From Ulota crispa (Eukaryota; Streptophyta; Bryopsida; Orthotrichales; Orthotrichaceae): DNA of 64,000 nucleotides. Location of the stretch: positions 25,436,727 through 25,500,726 of the forward strand of contig OY987245.1 of assembly GCA_963920765.1 (NCBI GenBank), given 5' to 3'. The notes under the pieces were generated by a model. That model ran no database searches, was not told the origin of the DNA, and saw only the letters and a program-made list of their open reading frames with translations. Shown here piece after piece: positions 1-11,740 of this stretch. The position numbers were made by a program, and so were the translations under genes. Position 1 is the first letter of the stretch. Each line of letters starts with the position of its first letter.

Positions 1-573
1 TAGCAAGAGTGGCATTGGTATGGGTGTGGCAGCCAGTCTTGGACAAAAAGTTGTACTTGCCTTATTGGGACGCCATGTCCAATACAATTGCGCCTTCTTG
101 GATGCAAGTACATCTTTTCTCGAGTAGTTTCCTCAGAATTTCTTATAAATATGTGATTTCTAAGCGGCTATACTATATCAGACATTGATTTGATGAGGAC
201 TTCCAAATCTATAACAAACGATGCAGGCTGGTTTAGATGATGATTTTATTGCAATGGCATCAATTGAGTTTACTACAAGCTTCTCACAAGATCTTTCAAA
301 ATGTTGGGATATAATATTGAGTGTCCTCTGGGTTTAGTCTTTCAAGCGGTGTATAAATTTAGCACAGCAACAAGAACACTAGTTCTCATCTTCACATGAT
401 TAAACAATAAGTTATACAAAAGTTATTGAGATAGTGAATTTGCTAGTGCTATATATTATGCATATGTAACATAGTGACGTTATTTATTTTTTCTTGATCT
501 ACAAGGCAAATTGTCATTGTACTCAAGCTAGACAAAGTTTCAGGCACTTTTCAAGCAAGTTTTGTCTCATGAC
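1..573. other. AT-rich DNA, no gene identified
   Basis: Nothing recognisable. The first 130 bases are open in two plus-strand frames, but neither translation resembles a family I know. It could be the tail of something that begins outside the window. Confidence 0.5.
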
Positions 574-969
574 ATGCTCTCGTTCAACCAACGACAAAAG
601 CCTCATAATGCCACTTTCAATGCCTTGAATGAACATTATTTGAATGCTCTCAAGGATGAAAGATTTGACCCATTGCAAAATGCCACAAACATTGCCAAAA
701 AATTTGATCTAACAAATGTCATCTCTGACATTGATCACTCTTCATTGTCCATCCACTTTGTTGAATTGAGCACATATGACCATAGAATTGAGAGAGACAA
801 CATTGTAGGGTATCATTTCGTGTTGGAGGGTTCAAATGTTTCTTACACTTTGCTTGAACATGGCAAAGTAGTAGTTGAAGGAGTTGCTTTTATGAAAGCC
901 CTTAAGCTTGTTGCTTCTTGTGATTTTGACCCTTGGAATTGGACGCATTTGTTTTCCAACAATGCCTAG
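574..969 (+). CDS. Small hypothetical ORF, 131 aa, unidentified
   Basis: An open frame runs from the ATG at 574 to the TAG at 967-969. The predicted protein is acidic to neutral, without an obvious signal peptide, membrane segment or catalytic motif. Its codon use is less AT-extreme than the surroundings, and it ends in a W/F-rich tail (DPWNWTHLF). I do not recognise a family. It may be a single exon or a fragment of a decayed gene. No intron signals or conserved neighbours support it, and a chance ORF is a real alternative. Confidence 0.2.
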   Translation: MLSFNQRQKPHNATFNALNEHYLNALKDERFDPLQNATNIAKKFDLTNVISDIDHSSLSIHFVELSTYDHRIERDNIVGYHFVLEGSNVSYTLLEHGKVVVEGVAFMKALKLVASCDFDPWNWTHLFSNNA

Positions 970-2452
970 TTTTAGTTTGGAAAAATCCTCAAAGAACAAT
1001 TTTATGGTTTCACTTTCTTTGTGATCAGGGTTTGAAGATCTTAGGGCTATAATTGAAACTATGTCCATATGACTTGAGTAAAGATCACTTGTTTTATGGG
1101 GATTAGTGGATTACTTCACATAAATTTGCACTGAAAGTTCATTTTGAGTGATCTATTTCTAGCTTAACCCTTAAACATCTGAGCATGCTGCTACAACCAA
1201 TACAGTGTGAAACATGTTTTTTTTATTAGTAACAAATCCGCACTTTCACTATAGTCAATATCAATAAAGAATTTTACTACATTTAAGATCAACTAACGCT
1301 CACAACATGTAAGATTAACAAAGAAGTTGGAATACATATCAATATAGTTCTAGTGAGCAATTTGAGACCCCAAAGTAAAACTTGTCACTTTTACAAAATG
1401 TCTACTATGCCTAATATGAGGCATTTAAGGATTAACTAGATAGTGCAAGTTAGAAAGTCATGTAGGTCATGCCTTGAAAGCCAAGAAATATAGTTCTTTC
1501 ATATCTTCACATAGATCATAAGGCAATGAAGCTTGAAGTATGCTATCTTAACCCCTAAATGCCAAAGGCACCACATCTTGTTGTTGACTTCATTTTGAAG
1601 ATCCCTAAATCCTAACTAAATTGCTATTTTTAGTAGTGTATATTCTTGAACTATTCCTTTTGAAGTCTAGTTTTTAGCATCAAAAATCTAATTTATAAAA
1701 TTATTGATTATGTTTTTTCTATTCAATATTTTGTACGAGGATATCCATTGTAGTCTTGACTTCTTTAGATTGCATGGCAAGATTCTTTTTTTTGACAAAT
1801 TTTGCCTAAATCTTACCTCGGATTACCTCTAGCAACCAATACACTAAGATATTAGTGTGAAAAAGTGGATGAAATTGCCACCTCCTTGCTTATCCAAACT
1901 CCTTATTTGCCAAAGTTTGGATGAAGGTAGCTTATATAAATAAGCTTATTAGATGAACATGCACAAATTGTTACCTCATTCCAAATTTAGCCAATTTTTC
2001 CTTACATGCATGCATTTTGGAGTGCCAGTTGATATACCTTGACACAAACAAAAAAATCACCTTGCTGCAGAGCACATGGAAAGGTGAAGAACCTATTACA
2101 AAGTCGTTTCCTAGAAGCACAATAGATGAAGGGACCCAAACACAGGGGTGTAAAATTGAAAGCGGGGAGCCAATTCAGCCTGTGCAGTTTTGGAAAGCCA
2201 TGCTTGGTTCATGCATGCTTCAAGAGCATAATTTGCACAATTTGAGAGCGGAGTTCAAGCAAGAAGGCTAGGCAAGGCGTCAAGCTGCAAAGCAGCGGGC
2301 TCCAGCCAAAGTGGCATGCCATCTAGTCCCGGCCCTCCTTCCACTAGCATGTTAGCTGCACCAAGTTCTAACACAATATCATTCCTTGGCGGCGCACTGT
2401 GTTGCATTAATCTACCCTTGCAAGCTGTCTCCTTTGGGAGTCAACTCCCAAC
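970..2452. other. Intergenic, mostly AT-rich; GC-richer patch at 2.0-2.45 kb
   Basis: No supported gene. Around 2,017-2,455 the base composition is clearly more GC-rich than its surroundings and holds an 84-codon open frame ending at 2,271 (contains GEPIQPVQFWKAMLG). I cannot assign it. It directly abuts the long inverted repeat starting at 2,453, so both may belong to one old mobile element. Confidence 0.4.
1317..1440 (+). repeat. Dispersed repeat, copy A (partner at 60,656-60,795)
   Basis: This segment begins AAAGAAGTTGGAATA and runs through a CTAxTATxCCTA block to a GGATTAACTAG-like end. A diverged copy in the same orientation lies 59 kb away at 60,656-60,795, with the same order of landmarks. 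It is probably a fragment of an old repeat family; no coding content or terminal repeats were seen. Confidence 0.6.
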
Positions 2453-3351
2453 TACCATACCCGGACAGATATTCTTGCTGCTCTTCTTTTGCACTCTTCT
2501 TCAATCACTAAATTCAAAGTCTAATAAAATATAACTGACATTTTATTAATTTGCATCAATTGTGCTCTATTCTTATTAGCAATCTCAATCTAGCATACCA
2601 AAATTTCAACTCCATAAAACCAAAAATCAAATTAGAGTGAATTGTTTTGTATAATAACCATGGTTTCACAAGGAAAGTGATTGAAAAACATTGGTGATAA
2701 ATTTTGGAGATTTGATTGCATGGATATGTAGGAAACATCCATATGCACACTTTCCATGGTAAAATAAAACCCCTTAAACAACAAAATTTTGATTTAGAAA
2801 AACTTCAATGCAGCCTAAAGTATGCCCATATTTTGTAAGATAGACATTTCTTTATAATAATCAAATTCTATTGTTTCACTCATACATTGTGACTAAGTTT
2901 GTACTTTTGAACATGATATTATTTTTACCTAATGAATAGCTAGTTGAAACATAAATATATCTACTCTACAAAATTTGGGCATATCACAAGTTGCATTGAG
3001 TTTTTTCTATCTCAGAATTTTGTTACTTAAGGGGTTATTTTTTACCATGGAAAGTGTGCATATGGATGTTTCCTACATATCCATGCAATCAAATCTCCAA
3101 AATTTATCGCCAATGTTTTTCAATCACTTTCCTTGTAAAACCATGGTTATTATACAAAACAATTCACCATAATTTGAGTTTCGGTTTTTTGGAGTTGAAA
3201 TTTTGATATGCTAGATTGAAATTACTAATAAAAAAAGAGTAGAATTGATGCAAATTAATAAAATGTCAATTATATTTTGTTAGACTCTAAATTTAGTGAT
3301 TGAAGAAGAGTGCAAAAGAGGAGCAGCAAGAATATCTTTCCGGGTATTGTA
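2453..3351. repeat. Long inverted repeat (about 400-bp arms, about 100-bp spacer)
   Basis: The left arm (about 2,453-2,850) and right arm (about 2,951-3,351) are reverse complements of each other with scattered mismatches. Landmarks: TACCCGGACAGATATTC on the left matches the reverse complement of GAATATCTTTCCGGGTA on the right, and CCATGGTAAAATAAAACCCC on the left matches GGGGTTATTTTTTACCATGG on the right. The transcript could fold into a long hairpin. Short open frames in both arms are mirror images of the same sequence and are not genes. It could be a foldback element or two copies of one repeat in opposite orientation; I found no clear target duplication. Confidence 0.9.
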
Positions 3352-4213
3352 CATAGGAAAGTTGCTGCCCTTGTTGCCTATTCTCACCAGGTACTAAATC
3401 TTCTTACACAACTTCTTTTTCAAGTATTGGAATGAAATAAAACTTAGATCTCCTTGTAGGTATTGAAATTCCCCACCTTCAGTAAAAGTTCAAAAACTCA
3501 CATCAAGTAGTTTAGCTATAGGTACATGTCCAAAATCCATTTGTCCCTTGAGGAGATACTTGGGCTTTTAGGGGTTGAATGGATGAAGAATGACCTTCTT
3601 ACATCTAACAAATTGTCTTTTTGTCATCCAATTAAAAAGACAGTTTCATCTTTAAGGGTTAATAACACTCTACAAAATTACTACTCAAAGTTGCACAAAC
3701 ACGCAAAGCTTTTGCAAGTCAATGTTCAAGTTGCATAGATTAGAGGATCTAACTTAAGAAAAACAATGTGCTATGGAAGATTTAGGCAAATGAACCATTT
3801 TAGGACAACATGTAGATAGACTATCTAAGCTATTAGTAGCAATAACAACAAAAAATAACTAAAATGTTACAATTTGATTGATATTTGGTTGTTTCAAGAG
3901 CATGATTGTTGTGAATAAACTTGGATGTTCATATAACAAGCCAGCAATATTTTGGATTCTTCAAAGGTTGAGGTATTTTAGTCATATCTAATATCTCCAA
4001 GCCGTATCACAAGAAATTGAGTCCAAATTGACTAAATGTGTCCAAAGTGACAAAAACATGTTCAAATCAAGACAACCAAACCTACAAAAACTATCCAACT
4101 TGACAATGTTCCCTTGTAGTTAATTCAAAAATCCAATAAACTATATCTAATTTCTATTATAGAATGCAAATGCCAGCCAATTGTGTTAGTTGGGTAGTTC
4201 ACATATGATTATA
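3352..4213. other. AT-rich DNA, no gene identified
   Basis: No motif, RNA gene or repeat boundary recognised. A 70-codon open frame at 3,526-3,738 has no recognisable similarity and is within chance expectation. Confidence 0.5.
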
Positions 4214-4390
4214 AAATTTGTGATTGGCCGCAAGCCAAGGGGCAAAGTGATGAACATGGATGTTGGGTGTGAAAGGACATCTTTGGTGGAACCCATTGAA
4301 TCTTTTTCCAAATTGAATTTCAAATTGAGATAAAAGGGTAGAGAGGGAGATAAAAAGGCAAATTGATTTGAATCTAAAATTGAATTTGAG
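4214..4390 (+). repeat. Dispersed repeat, inverted copy of 63,591-63,770
   Basis: About 177 bp matching the reverse complement of 63,591-63,770 with roughly four-fifths identity by eye. Shared blocks include GGGCAAAGTGATGAACATGG and GTGAAAGGACATCTTTGGTG. Both copies carry an open frame on the same element strand, probably by shared descent rather than function. Confidence 0.85.
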
Positions 4391-4755
4391 TTTATATTAT
4401 CCCAAGGAATATTTTTAATGTGAAGTGGAGACATGCCATGGGGCCCATAGAGGGCACTTCTTTTTATAATAGTACTCTATGTGTTATCAAAAAAAATGCA
4501 AATTGCATGTTAATTTTTTTGCTCAATTGTTCATTTACAATTCGAGCTAAACAAAAGCACACAAATTGCCCTCCGCCGGAATGGTAGGTGCACGGATCAA
4601 TCATCTATCTATCTATTCTTAAAATAGTCTTACATTATTAGTTGGGAAGTTGAGTATCAAAATAATAGAATGTAAGGCGGTTGAGAAACTTATTAATAAC
4701 TAAATTTTCTACAATCAAGTTTTCTACCTTACTTGCCGGCATTGGATAGAGGGGC

Positions 4756-4934
4756 CATGGGCATGAGATGGGATGGGTCATAGGCATGGGATGGAATGGA
4801 TCATGGACATGGAATGGGATGGATCATGAGCATGGAATGGGATGGATCATGAGCATGGGATGGGATGGATCATGAGCATGGGATGGGATGGGTCATGGTG
4901 TGGGATGGAATAGATCATGGGCATGGGATGGGAG
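4756..4934 (+). repeat. Minisatellite, 23-bp unit, about 7.7 copies
   Basis: Tandem units of 23 bp (one of 22 bp), of the form CATGAGCATGGGATGGGATG plus GAT or GGT. Six full 23-bp units run from 4,756 to 4,893, then a 22-bp unit and a partial one. Units differ by a few substitutions, mainly G/A. The unit is purine-rich on the plus strand. Confidence 0.93.
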
Positions 4935-7464
4935 AATACAAATCAATACTAATTATTTGCAGGGATCCCTTCCCTTGATGGCCCTGCTTTGGAACGGCGG
5001 GTACATGAGCCCATTGGTAGTATTTGATTTCAATAGAGAAAATGCAATACAAGTTTAGCTTTATCTTACTTCCATAGTGAAGCCATATTAAACAATATAA
5101 TCTCACAAAATTTGTGTTATTTATGAATCTCTCTATCAGTCAATTTACTATCTCAAATCAACTCATCTCTTTGCAATAGTGTTTACAAATTTTGCTAAAC
5201 TCAAAAACTTCTGTCCATTTTATTAGAGCTATCAAAAAACTTAACAGAAACTAAACCCTTTTTAGCCCTTTTTAGCCCAAGAAAACTGGATTTTTTTTTA
5301 AAGTTTTTGCTTTGCAAAATTCTAAGGCCAATTTTAAGACAAAAGCCACCGTGTCATTATTCAACCTACAAAGACAAAGATTCTTGTACAAGTAGACCTT
5401 CATGAGCCTTCCACAATAACATACGACTACATAGAGTCCTTGTTACATTTGGTTCATTCTATTGGTTTTTGATGAAAAGCCACACGTGAGGAAGTTTGAA
5501 TAAGACCATACTTAAAAGAGCAAGTCAAAGATGCAATGCTAATACATTGCCTTTGAAGTTCATGTCAAAAAAATTGTTTACTAATATGGAACAAACCACC
5601 AATGTAGAGAACCATTTGCATTGATGTCAAGAATCTTTTGTAGCAAGAATGCTCTAAATAATGGTATGATGGGTTTCATTTTTGAAGAAGAATACATTAA
5701 TTCAAGTCACATGTGGGAAAGGGTATAGAGTAATTTATGATGAAACTTTAATTGTTTACACAAAACCCAACAATTATTTTGGTGTATTGGATTTGCTATG
5801 TTGATGTTACAAACATACCCTAAGCCTAATTCCACTGCACATGTGAAGAGATGGTAAAACCAATTTCAGCAAAACAAGATATTCATATAGCAATTGCACA
5901 ATTACTATTGTACCTATTGTGTAAGTAACAAGGAGAGGAGGTTGTGGTTGCCATTTGCAAGTGCCATGGAGGCAACGTGATGATCCAATTTCAGTAAAAT
6001 TTTTGCACTTTTTCTCAAAAAAAATTTGAAAAAATTATATTGCAGATGTTTCTCAAATTTTGTGATTCAATATAAACTTCCATGCTCACTTGGAGTCATA
6101 AAACTCATAAACAACAAACAAATTTGTAAAAGGATAAACATGTTTATTAGTTGTTTTTAGGTTTTCTAATTCCAAGGTCAACATGGAAGTTTGCACTTAT
6201 TGTTGAGGTGCTTTAGCTTAAACAAATATTGATGTATTATTCAAAATATGGTTATTCTAAATTTAGATTATCTCAGGTAACATTTCAAAGATATTTTTTT
6301 GCAAAAAAAATACTATCCACCTTCAATCTCATACAATTTGCTCTTCAGCTTCTACATAAGCTATTTTGTAAATCATGGGAAACTCTCTATATACCTCCCT
6401 TTGGAAAATGAAGAGAATTTTCTACCATCTTTGATGTTGCTTATCCTATGCCAAATGCACTTTTATTAAAATTGTAAGCAGATTTTAGAAACTTGGCTTT
6501 ACAATTTTCAAAAAACATCCAAAATACTCAATCTCCAATACAAAGACCAACAAAATACATCTTTTTCCAAAATTAGCACTTGATATATTTTCATACAAAT
6601 AACTCCAAGGCTCAAAAAGTATCAAATTGTAGGAGTTCAATCATGCAAACGCAAGAAGTAAACAATTTTGACACCCAAGTGCCAAGTCTACCTTTCCCAT
6701 ATGGTGTAAAATTTTGAAACTATCAAAGAGCTTTGCAAGCTACAAAAACTTCATCACATCCAAGACAAATAACAAACATTTTCTTTAAAACATCAAATTC
6801 ACTGATTCTAAGATTTTCTAAAAATCCTTTAAATTAATTTACGCAAATTGATAGAGTACTTTTGACAAGCTTGGTTCAGAGTTCAAGCCCTTTATTAAAA
6901 AGGAAAATTTTGATGGATATCCCTCAAGTTTGCAATATTTTTACAAATGCCCTTGGTTTTCCAAAAATTGCACAAATATCCTTGGACCATAACTTTCAAG
7001 CGTGTGTTATGTTGTGGACGGTCACTTATGCACGTTGCTTCTATCTTATTCTATTACAGTCCCTCCTTCAACATTGATCATGAAAGAAGTGGTGTGCACA
7101 ACAAAATAAACACTTGAAAATTATGATCCAAGGATATTTGTACAATTTCTAAAAATCAGAGGCATCTATAGAAACATTAGGAAATAGTCACACCTTCTTT
7201 GCCCATTCTTGATCTTTGGAGAATGGGGTCAAGGCAGCCCATCCGTGCTAACTTTTTGAAGAGTGAGAAGTTTTTCTCTCCACCTTTGGAGGTGAAGAAT
7301 GGGGTGGAAAAATCTTCACACATTCATTTTTTACCCATTTTTGTCTTGTTTTCATCCTGCTTAATTTTTGTTTACTCTTATTTTTTCATTTTTAGCAATA
7401 GATTTTTTATTCTTGGAAGTTACTCCTTGTACCTACACTATAGCTTTTCTTACTTTGGTCATTG
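4935..7464. other. AT-rich DNA, no gene identified
   Basis: About 2.5 kb without a supported gene or clear repeat boundary. Open frames here are short and have the low-complexity composition expected of AT-rich DNA. Confidence 0.5.
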
Positions 7465-7912
7465 TCCATTCTCCATTCTCTATTCTCCGTTCTACACTAA
7501 TCACAAAAGGGGTGTCCTACCTTCTTCATGGAGAAGTGCTCCCATTTGCCCCTATTTTTCCTCCACCACGTCTCATTAGGGGTAGTCATGGCACTGTCTT
7601 CTCTGCTTGTAGAGAATGAGAATGCAAGCATGTTGCGTCACTGGTGGCTGTCAGAGCTTTTGATATGCTTATTGTGCTAAACTTCTAACCAGCCCACTCT
7701 TCTCCTCCTAAGGTGAAGAATGGAGTGGAGAATGAGTTAGGGTGTGAACTTCTTACCATGGTCTATTTATTTTCTCCGCTCCTGAATCACTTTCTACCTT
7801 AGCTCATTTTTCTTTTCCAATTGCTGGCCATGCTGCCTTTTTCTAAGTAATCCATTCTCCATTCTCTGTTCTCCATCAAAAACAAATGGGGTGTCACAAC
7901 ATCTTCACTAAA
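7465..7912 (+). repeat. Pair of direct repeats (7,465-7,530 and 7,851-7,912)
   Basis: Both copies read TCCATTCTCCATTCTCTxTT, then a short variable part, then GGGGTGTCxxAC and a TCTTCA block. A related GAATGGxGTGGA motif recurs at about 7,300 and 7,720 in the same interval, suggesting a longer decayed duplication of roughly 390 bp. Open frames across it are low-complexity and not supported as genes. Confidence 0.6.
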
Positions 7913-8716
7913 ATCAAGCTCTTATTGGCTTCTACTTTCATGCAGTTGATTTTCAATCTCCATTCTCTTTTCATTCTCCAAGAAGCTGTGACTACCTCTA
8001 TTGTTCATTGAAGTTTCATTCTTGGAGAAGGTGTGACTGCCCCTAATACAAACTTCAAAGGTGTCCATTGGGTTTTTATAGTTTTAAAATTGTCATTTTT
8101 TTACTTTTTGTTCATTTTCTTCTTTTCATCTTTTTTTTGCAACTGGCGTGTTTGCTTGCAGAGTTCCACGCCCGTTGAACAATTGGAAGGCCGGAAATTC
8201 ATTTTGGTAACTGCCCTTGTGGGTTTTAGCACTGCCATCCTCATTTTTGTATGGAACTCCAAACGAGTTGTGAAAAGTATTTTTGCAACTATAAATTATT
8301 GGCCCCATTTGGAATGACATGTAAAATTAGTTTTGAAAGTTATAGATTGTGTCATAATACAAGTGACCTTCTACAATTGGTCACCACCAACCATTGCATT
8401 TGGCCAAGTTCTTTGTCCATACAAACTTTTTGAAATACTTGTTTTGTTCTTATATCATGCTGGGCCAAATTTTCCGTTAAATTTTTTGCTAATTAGGAAT
8501 TAACTTCATTCTCAAACAACTAATTTTGGGCAAACTAAGAAAGTATAAAATACAATAATGAATGAAAGAATAAGAAAACTTAGTTTTGCTTTATTCTAGA
8601 TGTTCAAAATGCACACTCTTAACTTTTTTCAATCTTTGTCTATCAAAACATGGTTTTATCTCTTAAACATTTGTTGCAACAAACAAATGAAGTTAGGTAG
8701 CGACACACATGTTGCA

Positions 8717-8986
8717 ATACCCATCTATGGATACCCATCTCTAAATACAAATTTGTATACACCCATTTCTAGATACTCATCATTGCATACCTATTCCTAA
8801 ATACACATCCTTGCATACTTGTCTTTGAATATCCATCCATGCATATCTATTCTTGAATATCCATCCTTGCTTACCCATCCTTGAATACCCATCTTTGCTT
8901 ATCCACCCCTAAGTACCCATCCTTGAATATCCATCTATGCATATACATCTCTAAATATCCATCTTTGCATACCCATCCTTAACTCC
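8717..8986 (+). repeat. Degenerate tandem repeat, 14-bp unit, about 19 copies
   Basis: Units follow CATCCTTGAATACC and CATCTTTGCATACC. The two unit types often alternate, giving a weak 28-bp higher-order period. Substitutions are frequent and the left end is more degenerate than the right. Confidence 0.85.
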
Positions 8987-9216
8987 TACAATATTGTCAT
9001 TTGATGTGTAAGGTAGACAGATTCATACCCGACCATTAAAGGATTTGGGATACCTCAAGGTATTGTAAAACTCAAGAAAAAAATCAATAGGGTTAGCCTT
9101 TCAACAAGCTTCAACAATTTTTTTTGGAAAGTAATTTTTGTAGAAAAAAGTATTGTAGAATATTTTATATTAAAGGGCAAAATTGTAGTTCATGTGGTCC
9201 CTATTAACAACTCTAG

Positions 9217-9499
9217 TGTAAGGAAGTAAGCTCTAAGAGCACATGATACTAAATTATGGAAATGAATTTGATGAAGATCTAAGCATGTGTCCTCTAGTTT
9301 TGGTATACTATGCCAAGGCTAAAGTTAGCATAATTGCAGTCTTGGGGCTAACTTTAGAAGGCACTAGAGCTACTCTAGTACTTCTTCTAATGCTTCCGCT
9401 TCCATGCATGAAAGGATAAGATTAGAAGAGGCAGATGATCAAGTAGTAATCATAAGTCACCACTGAGATCAGATTCTTGAGCACCAGATCATCACATTA
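9217..9499 (-). repeat. 3' LTR of the outer chromovirus
   Basis: Same length (283 bp) as the partner at 20,464-20,746, with shared blocks such as ATGCCAAGGCTAAAGTTAG and GATGATCAAGTAGTAATCA. Its outer edge is TGTAAGGAAG. The inner edge ends ACATTA where the partner has ACATCA, followed by a polypyrimidine run that is the polypurine tract on the element's strand. Confidence 0.92.
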
Positions 9500-9594
9500 T
9501 GCCTTTTTTAGGTTGTGGGTGCACCGCGGCGGAAAGATGGAGGGAGTTCACTTGTCGCATCACAAAAGGAAGCTAAGTAGGCTTCTCAACAATC

Positions 9595-9783
9595 TTATGC
9601 CTCTCTATCTTGAAAGTTTTCAGCAAGCTCCCACAGCAAGAGGGCATACGCGGCCCACTTGACCTCAAGAAACTTCTTACGGCCACATCCACGTTGATGC
9701 CATTTTTCCATAAGAATTTCTTCAACATGATACTTGTCTTGGCCATCATTTTGAGTAGGCAACAGCTGCCCATTGTCTATCAC
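9595..9783 (-). pseudogene. Chromodomain at the C terminus of the outer pol
   Basis: Minus-strand translation contains DKYHVEEILMEKW, then RKKFLEVKW, then LLWELAENF. This is the chromodomain pattern (Y-x-VE-x-IL, K-[FY]-L-x-KW, W-E-x-x-EN[FL]). In chromoviruses this module follows the integrase and is thought to bind modified histone H3 and steer integration to heterochromatin. Its place, about 400 bp downstream of the integrase core and just before the 3' LTR, fits. The reading frame is not continuous with the integrase. Confidence 0.85.
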
Positions 9784-10191
9784 TTGGCTCTGAAGGGGGT
9801 TGATCGTAGCTAGGCAAAGCCTGTTATCATAGAAAACATTGTGTGGTCCAATGGGTGTGTTGAGGCGAATTGAATAATCATCAATGACTTTGGTGATTGT
9901 ATTTTTGGTAGCTTTCCAATCAAGTTTTTTATTTTTGCGTCTTGTTGAAAACTACCACTCTAGCTGGAGCCAAACTTTATTACCTATCCAATAACGTGTA
10001 GCTTCTTATTGATGGCAGTTAGCTTGCCTTGCTTGCTCTTGTTGTGCTTCAGCCGTGGCCACTTGCTCTAGCTCAACTGTCTTCTAAAGCTTGTCCACTA
10101 CTGCTTCAGCTTTAGCTTGTTCAATTTTAATTTGACCGCTCACTTGGTCATTTAGTCTATGGAGAATCTTGAGCTAAGTAGGGTCAATGTG

Positions 10192-10900
10192 CTAACCATG
10201 TTGTAAAAAGAACCAGCTAATTCCTATTGATGTCAAATCTTGTCCCTGTATTGCTATTTTTGCCATTGGGCAAAAGGTTGACCAATCTTTTTGGCTCCAA
10301 TCAATGTATGGCCACAAGTAGGATTCAATTGTGCTATTCATTTTCTCCATTGATCTATCAGTCTGAGAATGGAATGTTGTGGACAACCATTGATTCATCT
10401 TTAAGATTTCACATGATTGTCTCCACATGGCATTTAGGAACTGAGTACCTTGGTTGAAAACTATGGCATCAGGTATCCACTGAAGTGCTACTACATGTGT
10501 GATAAGAGCCCAAGCAGCAGTGCAAATGTCCATATTTGATAAGGGAATCAATGCATTGTCCTTGCTCAAATAGTCGGTAACCACCAATAAATTAGTAATT
10601 CTGTTGTTTTCTAGGAGTCCGTCAATAAAATCTATAGATAACTCTTTTCATATACGCTTTGGCACTACCATTGGTTTCAAAAACCCATGTAATCCATTAT
10701 ACTAAGGTCTACTTTGTTGGCAAGCATCTAATTTGTGCATACAATTGCAAACATCTGGTAACATCCTAGGCTAAAAGTAATCTCTCATCAATAATTTATA
10801 CTTTACCTGATGGCTTGGATGGCCAATTGCTAACGATGTGTGGATTTTGTGTATGAGCTTGATTTATAGAGGTTTAGCATTTGGGATTCATCTGTGGCCA
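10192..10900 (-). pseudogene. Integrase of the outer chromovirus (HHCC finger and core)
   Basis: At about 10,730-10,850 the minus strand encodes GHPSHQVKYKLLMRDYF followed by CNCMHKLDACQQ, the zinc-binding HHCC region. The core follows at 10,192-10,587: VVTDYLSKDNALIPL, IPDAIVFNQGTQFLN and TTFHSQTDRSMEKMN, matching the D,D-35-E integrase fold (VVDRLSK, IVSDRG-x-x-F, STAYHPQTDGQTERVN in relatives). The second catalytic aspartate position reads N (VFNQG), and stops separate the pieces, so it is inactive. Confidence 0.92.
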
Positions 10901-11284
10901 CAGTAATGCAAGGTTCCATCAATATCCAGCAAATGTTTGGTGATAGAGGCTTTGATTTCCAAGTGATTTGAGAAGCGTTGATTGCCATTTCAAACACTCT
11001 TGATTACCTCTTGCTATCCATGATCTTGCAAGACAACATTTTTCCATATAAGCTCAATTTTATGCTTGGCTTTGCCAATGATGGTGTTCAAGCTTTGATC
11101 TTGGTCATCGTCTGTTGCTGCTCCCATCTTTTGATCTCCACTAGGTATGACAACTAGTTAGGCTCTTTATATGGCAATAGTGATGATTGAAGACTCATTG
11201 TTGTCATCTGGTTTGGTGTTCGGTACCCTATTTGGCTTCAAGAGCCGCATGTATTGGTGGTGAAGGCATGGGTCATTTTCACCA

Positions 11285-11640
11285 TCAGGCTTGATTTTGT
11301 TCTTGTTGTGATAATGTGTTTGTCTGTCTATTGCACTTTTTAGGCCGGTATAAAATCTCAAGATTGTAATGGCCTAATATTTGTGACCACCAAATTTGTC
11401 TTTTATTCAACATATGAAGTTGCATAAAGCACTCCAAGTTTTTATGATCAGTCACAACAATACACTTCTTCACTAATTGCAATTCTGCATTCCATTCCTG
11501 AAGACAATGTATAATTGCTAACAACTCTATGTTGAGTATTTTGTACTTACACTTGTGAGGATTATTTTTCTTCAACAAATAAGCACATGGGCATAGAACA
11601 CTTGTGTGGTTGTACTATGATAGCGCGTTGCCAATAGCAC
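11285..11640 (-). pseudogene. RNase H of the outer chromovirus
   Basis: Minus-strand blocks: YKILNIELLAIIHCLQEW, VVTDHKNLECFM, LNKRQIWWSQIL and LEILYRPKKCNRQTNTLS. These match Ty3/gypsy RNase H (ELLAIV, TDHKNLEYF, LNRRQARW, YRPGxxNxxADALSR). In the last block ADALSR reads TNTLS. It degrades the RNA of the RNA/DNA hybrid during reverse transcription. It lies directly downstream of the RT, with stops between 11,580 and 11,740. Confidence 0.92.
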
Positions 11641-11740
11641 ACCCGAACGAGTCTAATTCTAGCATTGTCCCTTTATCCAAGTTAAGCTAGATCAACATAG
11701 TTACAATAATGAATATCTTCTTAAGTTGTTCAAAAGCCAC

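Noticed and set aside
2556..3172. Two frames with similar translations (minus 2,556-2,750 and plus 2,975-3,172)
   Set aside because: They are mirror images produced by the inverted repeat, not paralogous genes.
7199..7619. 126- and 83-codon overlapping frames
   Set aside because: Low-complexity Phe/Tyr/Ser-rich translation of pyrimidine-rich DNA with internal direct repeats.
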